Of a stretch of DNA of 64,000 nt, positions 8,498 through 20,143 are shown piece by piece; positions within the stretch are counted from its first letter, which is position 1, and each line of letters begins with the position of its first letter. The notes under the pieces were generated by a model, which saw nothing but the letters and a program-made list of their open reading frames with translations, had not been told where the DNA came from and made no database searches. Location: the NCBI GenBank assembly GCA_947579665.1, contig OX388351.1, forward strand, positions 62,380,939 through 62,444,938, in the 5' to 3' direction. This DNA is from Sympetrum striolatum (Eukaryota > Arthropoda > Insecta > Odonata > Libellulidae). Both the position numbers and the translations under genes were made by a program.

Positions 8498-10196
8498 CTC
8501 TTTGAGTGCCATGCAGAATTGCCTAATATCATGCGAAAATTGCCATTTTACAGGGAATTGCAGACTTTTTGAAAAATATCTATTAAACCAATAATATTCT
8601 AAACAATTTGTTAAAAATTTTACTGGGCGTAGAAAACATTTAATTGTTAATCCTTCAATCTTTATTTTTGAAATTAATCAAAAAAATGTTATTACAGTAA
8701 TTTTTTTTATAACAAAAATTTTTGAAACGAAAAAATTTTTTTTTTTCAAAATAATTTTTTCAAATCTCCACACAGAAAAATATAAATCCAATACATATTA
8801 TCTGTAGAAACACACATTTTTATTGATAAAAAGTATGATATATGGTAATTATTGCATAAATGTTTGACAAAAAAAATAAAACTCTATAAGGTACTAACAG
8901 AGTGAAAAAAAGGCATTCTCACTAGAGACATTTATAAACACATATAAATATGGAAAAACAATTTTATAACCAATTTATAATCAAAAACGAAATTCATAAA
9001 CATAGTATAATAATATAATTATAATTGTTTATTGACATTTGTGGCTATTGACACATCCTGCGTGCAGCCCTTTGTCGCATCTGACACATACTGTTCGCGA
9101 TCTTATTTTTCTGACCGGTGTTGAGCACTCGTTACACAATCTAAGTTTCCTTCCTGGAAGCATCTTGACACCATATATTTTAGAGGAACCTGGAGGATTC
9201 TCTTCCTTTTTGGATTCGTTTACAATGTCTCTAACCTCATACCATTCCTTAGCAAGCTCCTCTATTATGGAGGTGTTGAAGTTCAATCTAGGCAGTGGTT
9301 TGTTCCTACCTAAATTATTTTCCTTATACAAAATGTACGCATTCAGCAGCATTCTTGATAGTACATTGAATACCACCTTCTTCCAGTACTTTAGCGTTCT
9401 CCTTTCATCCAAATACACATAAACCATCATGTCAGATGTGTCTATTCCTCCCATGTACCGGTTGTATTCCAATATAACATCTGGCTTTGAAACTGTTGTC
9501 ATTATTTCTTTTTGACTCTATGTTTGATAGTGTTGGTGCTGAAGAAGTACTAAGGAGTATCACAGGATTCTTTTGAGATTTCTTTTCCCTAAAACCGCAC
9601 AATAACATGAAGGCATTTCTAAAAAATTTTACCTCTCCCACATTGAACTTCTGTAAAATCTGGTAAGGGATAAATTTTCGATTTCTACGAAGGGTTCCTG
9701 TTATGCATGTCCCAATTGTGTAAAGGTATTTAGCCAGTGGTATTGAACTAAAAAAATTGTCACAAAAGATATGGTAACCCTTATTCGCATAATTTCCCAT
9801 GTGAAGCAATTTTGTAACTACAGTGTAGGCCAAACTATATTTTTTTAGACTATCTTTGTCTGTGTTATTTTTTGCTCCAAGGTAAGCATAGAATGCAAGA
9901 CAGTAATTTGAGATTGCATCACACATCATCCAAAATTTTACACCCCAACGATGATGGTGTTTATTTGGCAAGTATTGCAGTAATCTGCTATGACTTTTGG
10001 TACCAACCAAACTCTCATCAATACTCAGTTGTTGGTGTGGAGTATAGTAATGCTGAAAGATACGATTAGCATGATCAACTATTGGCTGAAATCTGGCACA
10101 TGGGTCATAAGATGGATTATCAGGACTGCAGATTTTAGAGTTGTCCACAAGTTGAAAAAAACGGAGCAATAATTGAAATCGGTTATGGGAAAACAT
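8498..10196 (-). pseudogene. piggyBac transposase 2 (PGBD-like), left end at TTAA
   Basis: The left end is TTAA (8494-8497) followed by CTCTTTGAGTGCC. Two coding blocks follow on the minus strand. Block 10196-9432 has LSIDESLVG, WGVKFWMMCDAIS and IFCDNFFSS, which would supply three of the catalytic aspartates. Block 9502-9029 has YMGGIDTSDMMVY and a C-terminal cysteine-rich domain (CNEC, CVRC, H, C). One frameshift separates them. The N-terminal region is missing and BEL/Pao sequence starts abruptly at about 10200. About 500 bases of AT-rich 3' UTR separate the stop from the TIR. Confidence 0.8.
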
Positions 10197-10199
10197 GTG

Positions 10200-10399
10200 T
10201 CGGAACAGGACTCATGTAGGTCCATATCACTAACGGTTAAAAATATTCTATTTTCATCGAGGGCTTCTTGATTCGACGCAACAGGGTATGACCCCATAAC
10301 AACAAATCCAAATACAGTACCAAATGCAACTGGCATATCAGGACCAAGGGGTAGATGCTGGCTAGTGGCCTCTCTCGCGTCTGGGTTGAATCGACCCAT
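10200..10399 (-). pseudogene. BEL/Pao polyprotein fragment (protease-RT linker)
   Basis: The frame reads HLPLGPDMPVAFGTVFGFVV, then VMGSYPV and FLTVSDMDLHES. This resembles the segment after the aspartic protease of BEL/Pao polyproteins, in which a homologue of VSDMDLHES leads into the reverse transcriptase. It is about 65 codons, flanked by piggyBac on the left and unassigned DNA on the right. It does not line up with the integrase piece at 10661-11100, so they are separate insertions or a rearrangement. Confidence 0.55.
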
Positions 10400-10660
10400 G
10401 TGAATTTTAAAATTCCATATCTTTCAATCAGTGCTTTTTTACTTCTAATTTCTCATAGTAGCTGAGTTTTAGAATGTTCTGAACCAGTCATGCATTTTTG
10501 CCAAATCGGAAATGGAAGTTTAATTATTTAAACAAATTTTTCTTAGTGGTAGTGCCAGGTAGATGAAAGACCTTTACGTAAAATTTTGCATTTTTGACCT
10601 AGTTTCCTCCTCAAGGGTCGATGCTGTCATCTCATAGAATGATGAGGCAGCGTTGAACAT

Positions 10661-11434
10661 TTACCGCAGCTCTCTGTCGGTGGCTCTGAAGCTGGAAGCA
10701 TTGTCACTGAAGAGTTTGCTGCAATGACCCCTGAGGGAGACAAATATACGAAAGGCTGCAATAAAATCATCAGTAGACAAGACACATTCTAAATGGACAG
10801 CCTTCATACAAATAAACAAGCATATATATCCATTATAGGACTTATAGCCTCTGCCTTTTGTTGTTCTCAGCATAATAGGGCCCATATCAACTCCCATGGA
10901 ATAAAAGGGTTTCTGAGGCTTCACCTTCTCTGCCGGTAAGTCTCCGATGATCTGACTGATTCCCTTGCTTTGGAATCATGTACAGACAGAACATCTCATT
11001 AATTCCCTTTTTACTAGAATGCGATTTCGTATGACCCTAAAACGACGTGCAAGATAAGACCTCATCTGCTGTTGTCCTCCATGAAGCATGGCCAGATGGG
11101 CATATCATCAGAACAGCAAGATGAGCAAGCCTAATTCTCCCACCACTTGCGTGAGTAAAATCGCTTGACCCCAAGAATGTGCCTCAGTGATCTCTTCGAT
11201 CCACTGCATAATATTAGGAAAGAGGGACCATCGAGAGTGGTCGTTGGCCAATGATTCCTTCATTAGCTGGGTACAGAAAAAGAGCCCAGATCCGAAGATT
11301 GACTCTGATTCTTGCATGAGGCTAGTTGGCCGGATATCTCCAACCAAGCTAGGAGTATTGTCGCCTGCAATAAGTTCAGGACGAACAATAACGGTCTGAG
11401 ATTGTGCACCAATCTCAGAAAGGGTCGAGAACAC
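10661..11434 (-). pseudogene. BEL/Pao integrase fragment
   Basis: Between 11100 and 10925 the minus strand encodes LAMLHGGQQQMRSYL and LMRCSVCT, the H2C2 zinc-binding segment. At 10924-10661 come QKPFYSMGVDMGPIMLRTTK, YICLFICMKAVHLE and GHCSKLFSDNASSFRATD, with the first two catalytic aspartates of a BEL/Pao integrase. Upstream, 11434-11108 is open and ends in a VGELGLL segment that may belong to the same polyprotein. Frameshifts are present, and sequence for the catalytic glutamate is missing. Confidence 0.75.
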
Positions 11435-12350
11435 GACAGATGTGTTCTTGAAGGAGCTGGTCTGAGCCAGTGTGTAAGCCCATTTTTCTCTGTTGAGAAG
11501 AATCGAGGCAATAACCTTTCCGCCAAATCTCTACACTACATTGTAGATGCCTCACTTTGTACTCCTCCTATTTGGAACAGATTTCTCTTCTGACCCATAA
11601 GCTCACGTTCTCTACATAAAAAATCCCATTCCTTTCTCTAGAATTTTCTCCTCTTTCGTCGATCCTTAGTTTATCCTCACTAAATGTGCGCACGGTTGCC
11701 AAGCCAGTAAATGTGCCCAAATCACTCCCGACCTCTAACTCACAGTCTTCTTTGGTTTTTACTTTCTCAAACTCTGCCCCCAGGCTCCAGTCATCTTCCG
11801 CCTTCATACCCCTGGTCGCTGTCTCGCCAGTTTTCCCCTAAGCCGTCTCAAGGTTGCACTACGTGGCATCAGCCGATTTTGGCTATGGCGCGTTGCTAAC
11901 ACAGGTTTTGGCGGGAACCTTCCCGCTTGCTCTTATTTCGCACCACACAGTTCCAAACTGACCTATTTCCACTGGATTCTCTGCTGCTACGTGTGCTTAC
12001 GGTCCCAACGGCAGTCACGCCGATCACCGATAACAATCCGCCTCCTTGGAGATCTCGTTACTTGGGCACAGTCGCTTTCGTTGCAAACTCCCTGGGTTGC
12101 AGTTGCAGAAATCCCACTTCTGATCTGTAAGATGCCAATACTTCTCTCTCAATAAGGAAGGTGAAGGTTTTTCTCTCTCTCAGCAATGAAAACACCTTCC
12201 CTTTCAATTATTATTCTAATCCAACTGGTATTAATAAAATCAGCAAATTTTTCCAAAGCTATCTATTGTGCCTATTTCCTCCCAATGAAATACTTCAAAT
12301 TTATGTATATCAAAAATTAAACAATTATTTATTTAAACCTTTCAAAACAA
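11435..12350. other. No recognisable gene; open frames without known motifs
   Basis: The minus frame 11568-11807 (acidic, 79 codons) and plus frames in 11711-12130 are open, but I recognise nothing in them. They may be degraded retrotransposon gag. The last 200 bases are AT-rich. Confidence 0.35.
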
Positions 12351-13036
12351 TTAAAGGTAATCCTCCAAAGATGGAGGATCAACTGAAAAGTATGATGCAG
12401 TTTGACTGCCATAGAGGCAGGTATGACAGTTAGTCAAAATAACTGCTGTATGAAACATTCCATGAACATCTTGCAGAAGCAGCTTCTGGTTTTTTTTTAA
12501 ATCAAGGGAGGCAAATTCCCTCATAATTTTGCCAAAGCCCCACTCCATGCTCAGTTGCAAGGGGCTCATCATTGCATTGAACTCTCCTTGTCCTTTATCC
12601 ATCCTGGTGTTAGGATAGGGGCAGAGTTATAATTCCTTCAGAAGATATGCAGGATCCCCATAAAGGACATACTTTATGTCCCCAAACCTGCAATTCCTTT
12701 CTAATTGTTTGTAAATCTCAGAATCATGGAATATTCCTGTAAAAATTGAATAGAACACACATGAATTTGTAAATATTTAGCAGACATAAATATTCAAGTA
12801 TGGGACATTAAGAGCACAATTTTCAGTACAACACCTGCATCATGTCGACGACCTGGGTATGGCCCATGGAGGCTGACAATCATTCCATCAGGGCTCAAAA
12901 TAGACTGATATTTGACACAGTGGACTCTTTTATGTCCTGAGTAGTACTCCTGTTGATTCTTTGATGGCCTGCAAATTGCCCTGGCAGTTCCATCAATGAA
13001 ACCCCAACAATATCTTAAGGTGGTTCCTTTCTTCAT
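12351..13036 (-). pseudogene. PIF/Harbinger transposase 1, fragment
   Basis: The 5' block (13036-12794) reads YCWGFIDGTARAICRP, YSGHKRVHCVKYQS and GRRHDAGVV, giving the first two acidic residues of the DDE_4 nuclease. After a gap come GDIKYVLYGDPAYLLKEL and a stop, then FNAMMSPLQLSMEWGFG and LYGSQTASYFSVDPPSLEDYL, the family's C-terminal block. At least one premature stop and frame breaks inactivate it. No terminal repeat was identified. Confidence 0.8.
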
Positions 13037-13505
13037 TAAAGCCTATTGTTGGTTTAAATTAAAAAAAAGAAACATTATAAACTCCAATACTATCTTAGCA
13101 CTACAAGCAATCATTCCTTCTCAGAAAAATACACTATTATCAAGAAAATCACCTCCAAGTATATTCTTATTCTCAATTTACCTCCAAGTATATTCTTAAT
13201 TTTTCTTCATTAAGAAACCTCAAACTACCAAGATCCGTAAATAGAAGCCTCTTTCTGTTAATAATATTAACCACCTCCTTGGAAATTATTGATAAATAAG
13301 GGCTCAAAAGACCAAATAAACCTGCTGAACACATAGGTATTTGGTTGGGTTACATTATATAGTTGACAGATTTGATACATAAATAGGTGGCCTTTACATT
13401 GGTTGGTGAAATTATACATTTCTTATGAACTGAGTTATTATTTATAGGCCCCTAGAAAAAACTATTTTCTTCTGTTTTATTTCTTTGTTTTCTTCCAGTT
13501 GTTGT
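13037..13505. other. AT-rich spacer
   Basis: No gene or clear repeat. A short near-duplicate (cacctccaagtatattctta at about 13150 and 13180) is present. Confidence 0.4.
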
Positions 13506-14654
13506 TTATGATTTTCTTCCAGTTGTTGTAGTGGCTGGGGCTCCTTGGAGTGGCATCCTGTCTCTGACCTTCTTGAGGTGGGATGTGAAGGTCAGGAGTT
13601 TGTCTAGTGTGATCCCCAAGTATTCACATTCCTTGCTGAGTGGTACTTGTTGGCCCCATAGCTGCATAGAGGGTGGAAGGATATGCCTATCCCTAGAGTC
13701 TGAGAAGACGAGATAGGAGGATTTGTTAAGATTAGGGCGGAACCTCCAGCGTTTCATCTATCCCTCAAGGGATTTGGTGTAATGCTGGAGGAGGTTGTTG
13801 GCCTGGGAGGGGTTAGATAATGTAGCCCATGCTGCGGTGTCATCGGCGTACTGTGCCAGTCAGACTGCCTGGTGTGCTACCTGTGGGATGTCTTGGCAGT
13901 ATACCAAGAAGAGGAGTGGGGACAGGACCTGTGGGACACCTGTGTTAGGAGAAAAGCTGGAAGAAAGGGTTTTATTATTTTTGATTCTCCAGGTTCTGTT
14001 GGTGAGCCATGACTTAAGGAAGAGAAGAGAGTTAGTGGTGATGCCTGGGGTGCGGGATAGCTTTACTATGAGGCCAGCATGCCATAGGGAGTCAAATGCC
14101 CTCTCGAGATCTTATGAGAGGAAGGCTGTGGTGTGCTTGTGGTTGCAGGCTTCCTTTGCAGTGGTGGTTAACAGGGTGGCAGCCACAGTGGTGGAGTGGC
14201 CTTTCCTAAAACCAAATTGGTGATTAGGTGGGACTCCTTTGGACTCGAACAATTGGAGAAGCCTCGAGTTGCAGATTCTCTCCAGGCAATTACCTAGGCA
14301 GCTGAGGAGAGATATTGCCCTACAGTTAGAAGGGATGGTGGTGTCCTTTCCCTTTTTGGGGAGCATGAAGATATGGGCTTCTTTCCATTGCCGGGGGAAA
14401 TGGCAGAGATGGATGCAGGCTGTGTAGAGTCTCTGGAGTATTGGGAGTATGGCTGGAATGTTTTTCAGCATGGTGTAGGTTATCCCATTGGGGCCCGATG
14501 CTCCGTTCTTTGCTGAGTGGAGGGCATTGTCAACGTCATCCCGGGTGACGGCTACCATGGTGGGATCAATGACATCAGGATCTGCATTGATGATTGGGGT
14601 GGCTAAACGACTGACACCTGCCACAGATGGTTGGGAGGGGGGGTGGGGGGGCAT
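13506..14654 (-). pseudogene. Jockey-like LINE reverse transcriptase
   Basis: From 14654 the frame reads DDVDNALHSAKNGASGPNGI, then FPRQWKEAHIFMLPKKGKD and ISLLSCLGNCLERI, the fingers of a Jockey-clade reverse transcriptase. After a stop near 14112 the other frames continue with a DLERAFDSLWH block, a TGVPQ-SPLLF block and AQYADDTAAW (about 13826-13858), the catalytic YADD box. The last block (13757-13506) has WRFRPNLNKSSYLVFS and CEYLGITLDK. Several frameshifts and stops are present. The endonuclease is missing. Confidence 0.8.
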
Positions 14655-15420
14655 GATGGCTCCACTCGACAGTGCCTGCCCCAGAAGCAGAATCCCTCTT
14701 TGAGGAGCCTGGCGATTGATGGTTCGTCAGTTGAGAACAACCTAAAAAAGGTGGTAGGTTGGTTAGTGGCCCTTCAGATGATACGTCTGCACCTAGTGAA
14801 GGAGTATTTGTTGGCTCCCAGCTCTTCTTCGACCTCTAGCTCCTCTGCCTCCAGGGGGATGCCCTTGATAACAGCGGTGTAGGTGGTGGGCCTGGGGTTG
14901 GGGTTGCTTCGGGTTGTGGCTGGGGCTCATGGCTCCTTTGTTGGCCAATGGTGAAGAGAAGAGGGCAGCCAAAAGTATGTTCTAGTTTCTGCTTTCCCTC
15001 GCCTTCTAAGAGGAAGGCCAGTTGCAGGGGGATCCTAAGTCGGGCCTGTCTCTGGTCCTTGTAGTAAATGAAATGAGCCCTAGCTAAGACAGGGTGGGTG
15101 AACCTGAAAGTGATGTAGGAAGATTTTTGATCAAGGTGGTCTGGCAGTTTTTGGACTGAGATTGGTAATATGTTGTCGCTGGCTGCAGGTGGGGCGCTGT
15201 TGGATCCTAGAGCACTGGGTTCCCTGTTAGGGGGGGGATGGAGAAGGGGAAGTAGGAGAGAAGTTGTGAGGGGGGACCTTTGAGAGAGGGTGGCTGGAGG
15301 AGAAGAAGGCTGTCGGCTGGTTATGGGGCCGGGGTGAGGGGGTTTTGGGATTGGGATGAGCCTGGTCCGCTCAGGGGAGGAGGGATTGAGTACTCCGAGT
15401 CAGAGCTGGAGCTGCATATG
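14655..15420 (-). pseudogene. LINE ORF1 (gag-like), fused to the RT by internal deletion
   Basis: On the minus strand this region reads ISVQKLPDHLDQKSSYITFR and then TTYTAVIKGIPLEAEELEVE, FTRCRRII, TFFRLFSTDEPSIARLLKEG and a CRVEPS block. That pattern fits the RNA-binding ORF1 protein of Jockey-like elements. Stops and frame changes occur. It runs straight into reverse transcriptase near 14650 with no endonuclease domain between, so the copy suffered a large internal deletion. Confidence 0.6.
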
Positions 15421-15439
15421 CTTCTTGATGATTCAGAGA

Positions 15440-15590
15440 TTCTTAGTCCGGGACTAAATACCATTTAGTCTGGACTACCTAGCTAGTCCGTATTCAGAGA
15501 GGCGTACTAAGCACCCTCTGGACTAAGTTATTCTGGTTCTATCTAATCCTGCGTTTTGCCGGACTAACTTGAGGATTAAGATCGCGCAGC
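15440..15590. repeat. Cluster of TAGTCC/GGACTA hexamers
   Basis: TAGTCC, GGACTA or one-mismatch forms occur about seven times in both orientations within 150 bases, for example at 15449, 15456, 15475, 15485, 15517 and 15560. They could form hairpins or bind a dimeric factor. The cluster is next to the 5' side of the LINE ORF1 remnant and may be its promoter, or a separate small element. Confidence 0.35.
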
Positions 15591-16062
15591 TGAGCTCTTG
15601 GTATGTTCATGCGGATTGTTTACTTGGGTAAGCTGTACTCATTTATTCACAATTAATTAATTTGCATCTGTCAAAGCTACCGTCTCTCAGTGTAAATTAT
15701 ATATACCGTATCAGTGGTATTTTAAAGTCGTTGAGAATGTAGTTCATTTCAAAGTTTTCTAAAAGTGCAATAATTGAAGTCACGCCGATCGTAGTGAATT
15801 CGCAAACATCTTTCATTAATTTGAATAAATAAAATTTTGTGTATTTATGTAATCATAAACATATCTTACAGTCTTCTGAGGTTGATTAGAAGCAGTTAAC
15901 GTTGTTTTTTGTTGACATCAAGTTTCCCTTTCTTTGGGTAAGTGATTTATACTGTGTTAGGTACTTTTTTTGTAATATCTTTGGAGTCTTATATATATCC
16001 ATTGCTTAGGAAAAAAAAAGCCTCTCCATGTCCTCCTTATGTTTCTCCTCCATCATCCCATT
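15591..16062. other. AT-rich spacer
   Basis: No supported feature. Confidence 0.4.
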
Positions 16063-16077
16063 TCCCTTTACTGCTTT

Positions 16078-16220
16078 GAGCTGTAGTACCTTTCTTGGTC
16101 CTTTCTTGCCAGCATCTCTTCTGCATGCATTTCCCTTTCCCTTGCTACTCTCTCCTGAGCTGTGTTGATTTGAATTTTTATCCTCTCTCCCTCTAATTCT
16201 TCATTTCCTCCACTTCTCTT
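16078..16220 (-). pseudogene. Coiled-coil tail of a Harbinger-type accessory protein
   Basis: The minus strand encodes a charged helical run (ERIKIQINTAQERVAREREM then HAEEMLARKDQERYYS) ending in a stop at 16078. Such Glu/Arg/Gln-rich tails end many Myb/SANT- or MADF-like DNA-binding partners of Harbinger transposases. A similar tail lies at 54540-54759. The assignment is tentative. Confidence 0.35.
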
Positions 16221-16694
16221 TTTCCTGGTAGAAATGAAGTATAAATAAGTGTATAAATTCTGTTTATTCCTATAAGCTATTAAGACAAAAGAGAGAAGTT
16301 TATATACATATATATCAGACTAAAATTGGTTGAGTTGAGCTCGCTGTTGAGCACTATCAGTGCTCCCCTGGCAAATATTGCAATTTAGGGCTATTAAAAA
16401 CCATATAGTCCAACTGTTATTTTGACTAATTTCCAGAAATTTCTCTTGAGGAACTATGTTAGCCTCAATTAAATTTTTTAAGGTATCTTTGCTGTCATAA
16501 GTCCTAATTGCATGATTACCACTTTGTTTCATCTTCTCAAATTTCTCTTGAGAGAGTACCTGTGCATTTGTTACAAGGAAAATATTAAGAAATTGATGTT
16601 TTTACTGCCCACCAAAAAGGGAATTAAGGAGTTCCCTTATTTAAACAACACACTTTGAAAAAAACAAGAACACACAAAAAAACTTATGAATATA

Positions 16695-17010
16695 TTATGC
16701 CTCTTCTGAAGGAAGAGGGCAAAGTTTAGTTAATGGTCTTTTAAATGTCCCATTTGCAGTCCTAACAGTTGCCACACGTATTAATCCATCAGCTCCAGGA
16801 TGAATTTGTTCAATTACCCCAACGCTCCAAGACATAGGAGGTGAATTGTCCTCTTTCATCACCACTAGTCCTCCTGGTTGCAGGTTAGCAGTTTTAGTTA
16901 ACCATTTGGCTCTCTGTTGTAAATGTGTCAAATAATCATTCGACCACCGCCTCCAGAAATGCTGAAGCTGCTGCTGCAACTGCTGCCACCTGGATAATTC
17001 TCATTAAGTC
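16695..17010 (-). pseudogene. BEL/Pao integrase C-terminus (DUF5641-like)
   Basis: The frame carries LSRWQQLQQQLQHFWRRWSN, YLTHLQQRAKW, GGLVVMKEDNSPPMSWSVGV and a GLIRVATVRTANGTFKRP block. This is the conserved sequence after the integrase core in BEL/Pao elements. About 100 codons survive. Sequence upstream to 17342 is open in another frame but no longer resembles integrase. It cannot be the tail of the 10661-11434 copy, since it lies upstream of it on the same strand. Confidence 0.75.
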
Positions 17011-17368
17011 CCTTTCCATGCTCAGACTGCCCCTGACCTCCCCCCTTTGTTGCCAAACAGGCCATTCCTCCACCTGTAGCTGCTATCGCAGAGCCCGTAC
17101 TTGCCTTCCCACCTCATGGCCGAGTTGGCGATGACGCTCAGCGGGTTGGTGTTACTCTTGCAGTTCCACATTCCTGGGTGGGTATGCACTCCCGTCAGCG
17201 ACAGAATCACCGTCGCCCGCCGGTTTACCTTCCAGCTCCAAGCCTCTGCCCTGAGGGGGCTCTCCTTGTCTAGCAGGGCCCCAATTGTAAATTGAAATCT
17301 CACTTGAATTTTTGTGCTTTTAAATACACAGCAGGAAATCAATTCTTCCTGATGGCCGAGAAACCTCG

Positions 17369-18441
17369 ATGACCTTGCTGCATAATATCACCTGATAAAG
17401 CAGAAATGAATCATAAAGCATTTAAATATTCATGACAAAAGATGGCACAACACAAAGAATGACACTGTAATAGTGAGATTCATCATTGAAGAATATGTAA
17501 TCAAATATACATCTTGAGGTATCATTTCCATATTTTTTGGTGATAGAAAGTTTTAACAGAAGGTAAAAAACTGGTAGTCAAGACTCACCTCTGTTTCTAG
17601 CAACTTCCAGGCAATGATTGCTTTGATGTGATTCATTAATCTTATTTCGCAGTGGTTTCATTCAGTGCAAATATCCTCATGGGTCAGAAATAGACCCTCT
17701 CAGGCTGTGAAAAGTCTCTATGAATGTGCTTCACACATCATCCTTCTGTATCTTAGTGGGATAGGGGCCAAATTGAAGTAAAAAGTTCATCATAATATTT
17801 ACAACCTATTTCTTGTATGTGTTAGATGGCTCATGCCATAGGCTGGATCTTAGGAAATAATCTTCTGAACCTTGAACCTCTTTCCTAACAGGCTCTGAGA
17901 AGCTATTAAAATTTATAGTGAATTATCATGCTCGCCACACAGCTTGTCGAAGATTTGGTTGATGAACCTCTATTTCCATAGGAGACAAAAAGGTGGTCTG
18001 AGGGCAAGGTCTTGTAGTGGCAGCTTCCACTTCCTTCCTTTTAGGCTGTATTTTGCCCACAGCTGCTATCGCCAACCTTTTTTAGCATCCTCCTGATAGT
18101 ATCTTTATATTCGTGCCCACCTACTGAGCTGAGATGGAAAATCTGAAAATTCAATGTCAATCAGTGGTTGTATTATTTTTCTTTTCAAAGAGCTGTGGAT
18201 ATTAATAGAAAAGTGAATCTATTCCGCTTCAGTAAAAACTTTGGATCACCCTGAACTTGCATTTCTAAGATTGAATATCTAAATAGACTATTACAGTAGC
18301 CATTTCATGTAAGATCATTGAAAGAGGGAAAACACCAGCCTCTACATACACACAAAACCAACATCATAAAGCCATTATCGACGTCTGCATTTCCTGTTGT
18401 TCTATTATTGTATCAAACTTTATCAAAAGTTTGACCGTATT
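17369..18441 (-). repeat. Dispersed 1.1-kb repeat, copy A
   Basis: This segment is closely similar, in the same orientation, to 28535-29754. Shared blocks include GATAAAGCAGAAATGAATCA near the start and CTTTATCAAAAGTTTGACC at the end. Copy A lacks about 140 bases that copy B has near its end. The minus strand shows scattered coding-like stretches (see copy B) that I do not recognise. Confidence 0.75.
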
Positions 18442-18688
18442 CTCAGAGCTCATTTGTTAAAGTAGATAGTAACAAATCATGCATTTATCACCTTGATAGG
18501 ACTAATACAGAAAAAAAAGTAGGAGGTATGTTAAGACGAAATAAGAATAAACATAGATCAATAAGAATTGCAAAAAGTTTCCTTTTGATATATTTGTTAG
18601 CTCTGAGAAGAGCCTTATTGCAGGAGATAGTGGAAAAAGGGCAGGAGGTGAGGAAAAGGGTAATGGTTGATGGAAGGGGAACACAGGT

Positions 18689-19730
18689 TTAAGGTAAATT
18701 GAGGGATGGGTTTTTTGGTGGGTAGACCTTGGATATAGCCATAAAGAAGTGATGGAGGCTATGTACCTCCTCCGGATGAATTCGCTTCCAAAGAAACGAC
18801 GCAAGGTATGCATCCAGATGTGCCTCCGACCTTCCAAATTTAGGAATGGAGAACTTAATATCCCTCCATTGCCTTTCAATATTCTGCGTGTGAGCGCCTG
18901 TACCTGGATCAACGAAGTTCAGCGAATGGTTCACTGTAAGATGTCGGTAGTCGTTGCTTCTGCGTAAGTTAGAGTATGCTTTCCAACAGTCCGTGATGAT
19001 TGTTGTTCCCGGCAGCACGTTCTTCTTGATGAAGTGGGAAAGGGTAGCGGCTGACCTATTAGGGATTTTGCAAACGAAGATCTTGTGTTATCCCCTCTCG
19101 AAACCGCCTAAAACCCACTGATTAGTGAGTAGGCGACCAACATTGGATTTCCTTTTACCCAACAGAGTCTCGTAGATCTCCACGACGAGCCCTTCTCCGC
19201 CAATCTTAGTGCTTTTCAAGATCACATCCTCCTCCCACACCTCCCTGACGAAGCTGCACCAATCTACCAAGGTCTCAGTATCAATGACAATGTTCTCCTT
19301 AGCAAATTTCACCATGAGCACGTCGTTGAGGAAGGCGTTCGCAAGAAGAATTGACTTATCGGCTGTAAGTCTGGAGCCACTAAGCCATGTTCCTATGTAA
19401 ACGAAGGATAAGTTAATTAATGATATATTAAATTAAATAATAAATGTTAGACAGTCAGATATAATGGAGATAATAAGTTAAACTTAATTATTAGTAATTA
19501 CCCTTGTTCCGTGAACAAGAGAAACTGCAGCGAGCTCTCTTCCGGGTCTGAGGACGTGTAATAATCCCGTCGCAGACCCACATGTGCATATCCTCGCAAA
19601 TCGAAGTTGAGAAGCACATCTAGGGCAAATCTGTCCCTCTTTCGGCAGCAAACAGCCGTGCGCCTCAAGGAATATTAGTCCATTCTCCAGAGACTTAAAC
19701 GTCCAAGCGGCATCAAAAACATTGTACGAG
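18689..19730 (-). pseudogene. Merlin transposase (ISXO2/IS1595-like DDE), one intron
   Basis: Exon 1 (about 19730 to 19502) encodes a zinc ribbon: ICPRC, then MWVCDGIITRPQTRKRA, reached by one frameshift. The intron 19393-19501 (109 bp) has GTAATT and TTTACATAG ends and splits a Gly codon. Exon 2 reads GTWLSGSRLTADKSILLANA, VGRLLTNQWVLGGFERG, one TAA stop, FVCKIPNRSAATL, LPGTTIITDCWKAY and NHSLNFVDPGTGAHTQNIER, with the DDE core ending HHFF. Apart from one frameshift and one stop the gene is complete. Merlin elements move by cut-and-paste with 8-9-bp duplications. Confidence 0.85.
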
Positions 19731-19852
19731 CAACTATTACCTGATATATTGGATTTAATTGATTTCATACATTGTTCCAGCAGTACTGGAGGCTTTGGCA
19801 ATGATGGATTCTTTGAGGGATTTTTTAAAAACTCTTCCTCCTTAAAAGTTCC

Positions 19853-20119
19853 TCAACTTCTTTTGATGGAAATTACTGTCTCATTGACTTTTTTCACTGG
19901 CAGCACATCCTCCTCCCCAAGTCTTCTGCAGATTTGTGCTAAGGAATTTTTATCTGACCTAACTAGCTTCTTTAACTTACATAAATAATTTTCAAAAGGA
20001 AATGCGCTACATTCGTCTAAACTTCTGTATGTTTTCACATCTTCTAACAAATTAATTAGAGAGAAATAATTTAGAGAAATACAGTATTTCAAAATATAGT
20101 GATCATAAGAATTTTGCAA
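19853..20119 (-). pseudogene. CACTA-like (DUF4218-type) transposase C-terminal fragment
   Basis: The frame contains LNYFSLINLLEDVKTYRSLD and ECSAFPFENYLCKLKKLVRS. This matches the HxLxHLxxDV...FPFENY...KL pattern of the region after the transposase core in metazoan CACTA/EnSpm-like proteins. About 88 codons survive. It belongs to the same broad family as 21403-22505 but is a different copy. Confidence 0.5.
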
Positions 20120-20143
20120 TGCTTACAAATCTTTATTTACATC

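Noticed and set aside
11711..12130. Overlapping plus-strand frames in a GC-richer patch
   Set aside because: No motif and no splice structure was found, and the frames change repeatedly.
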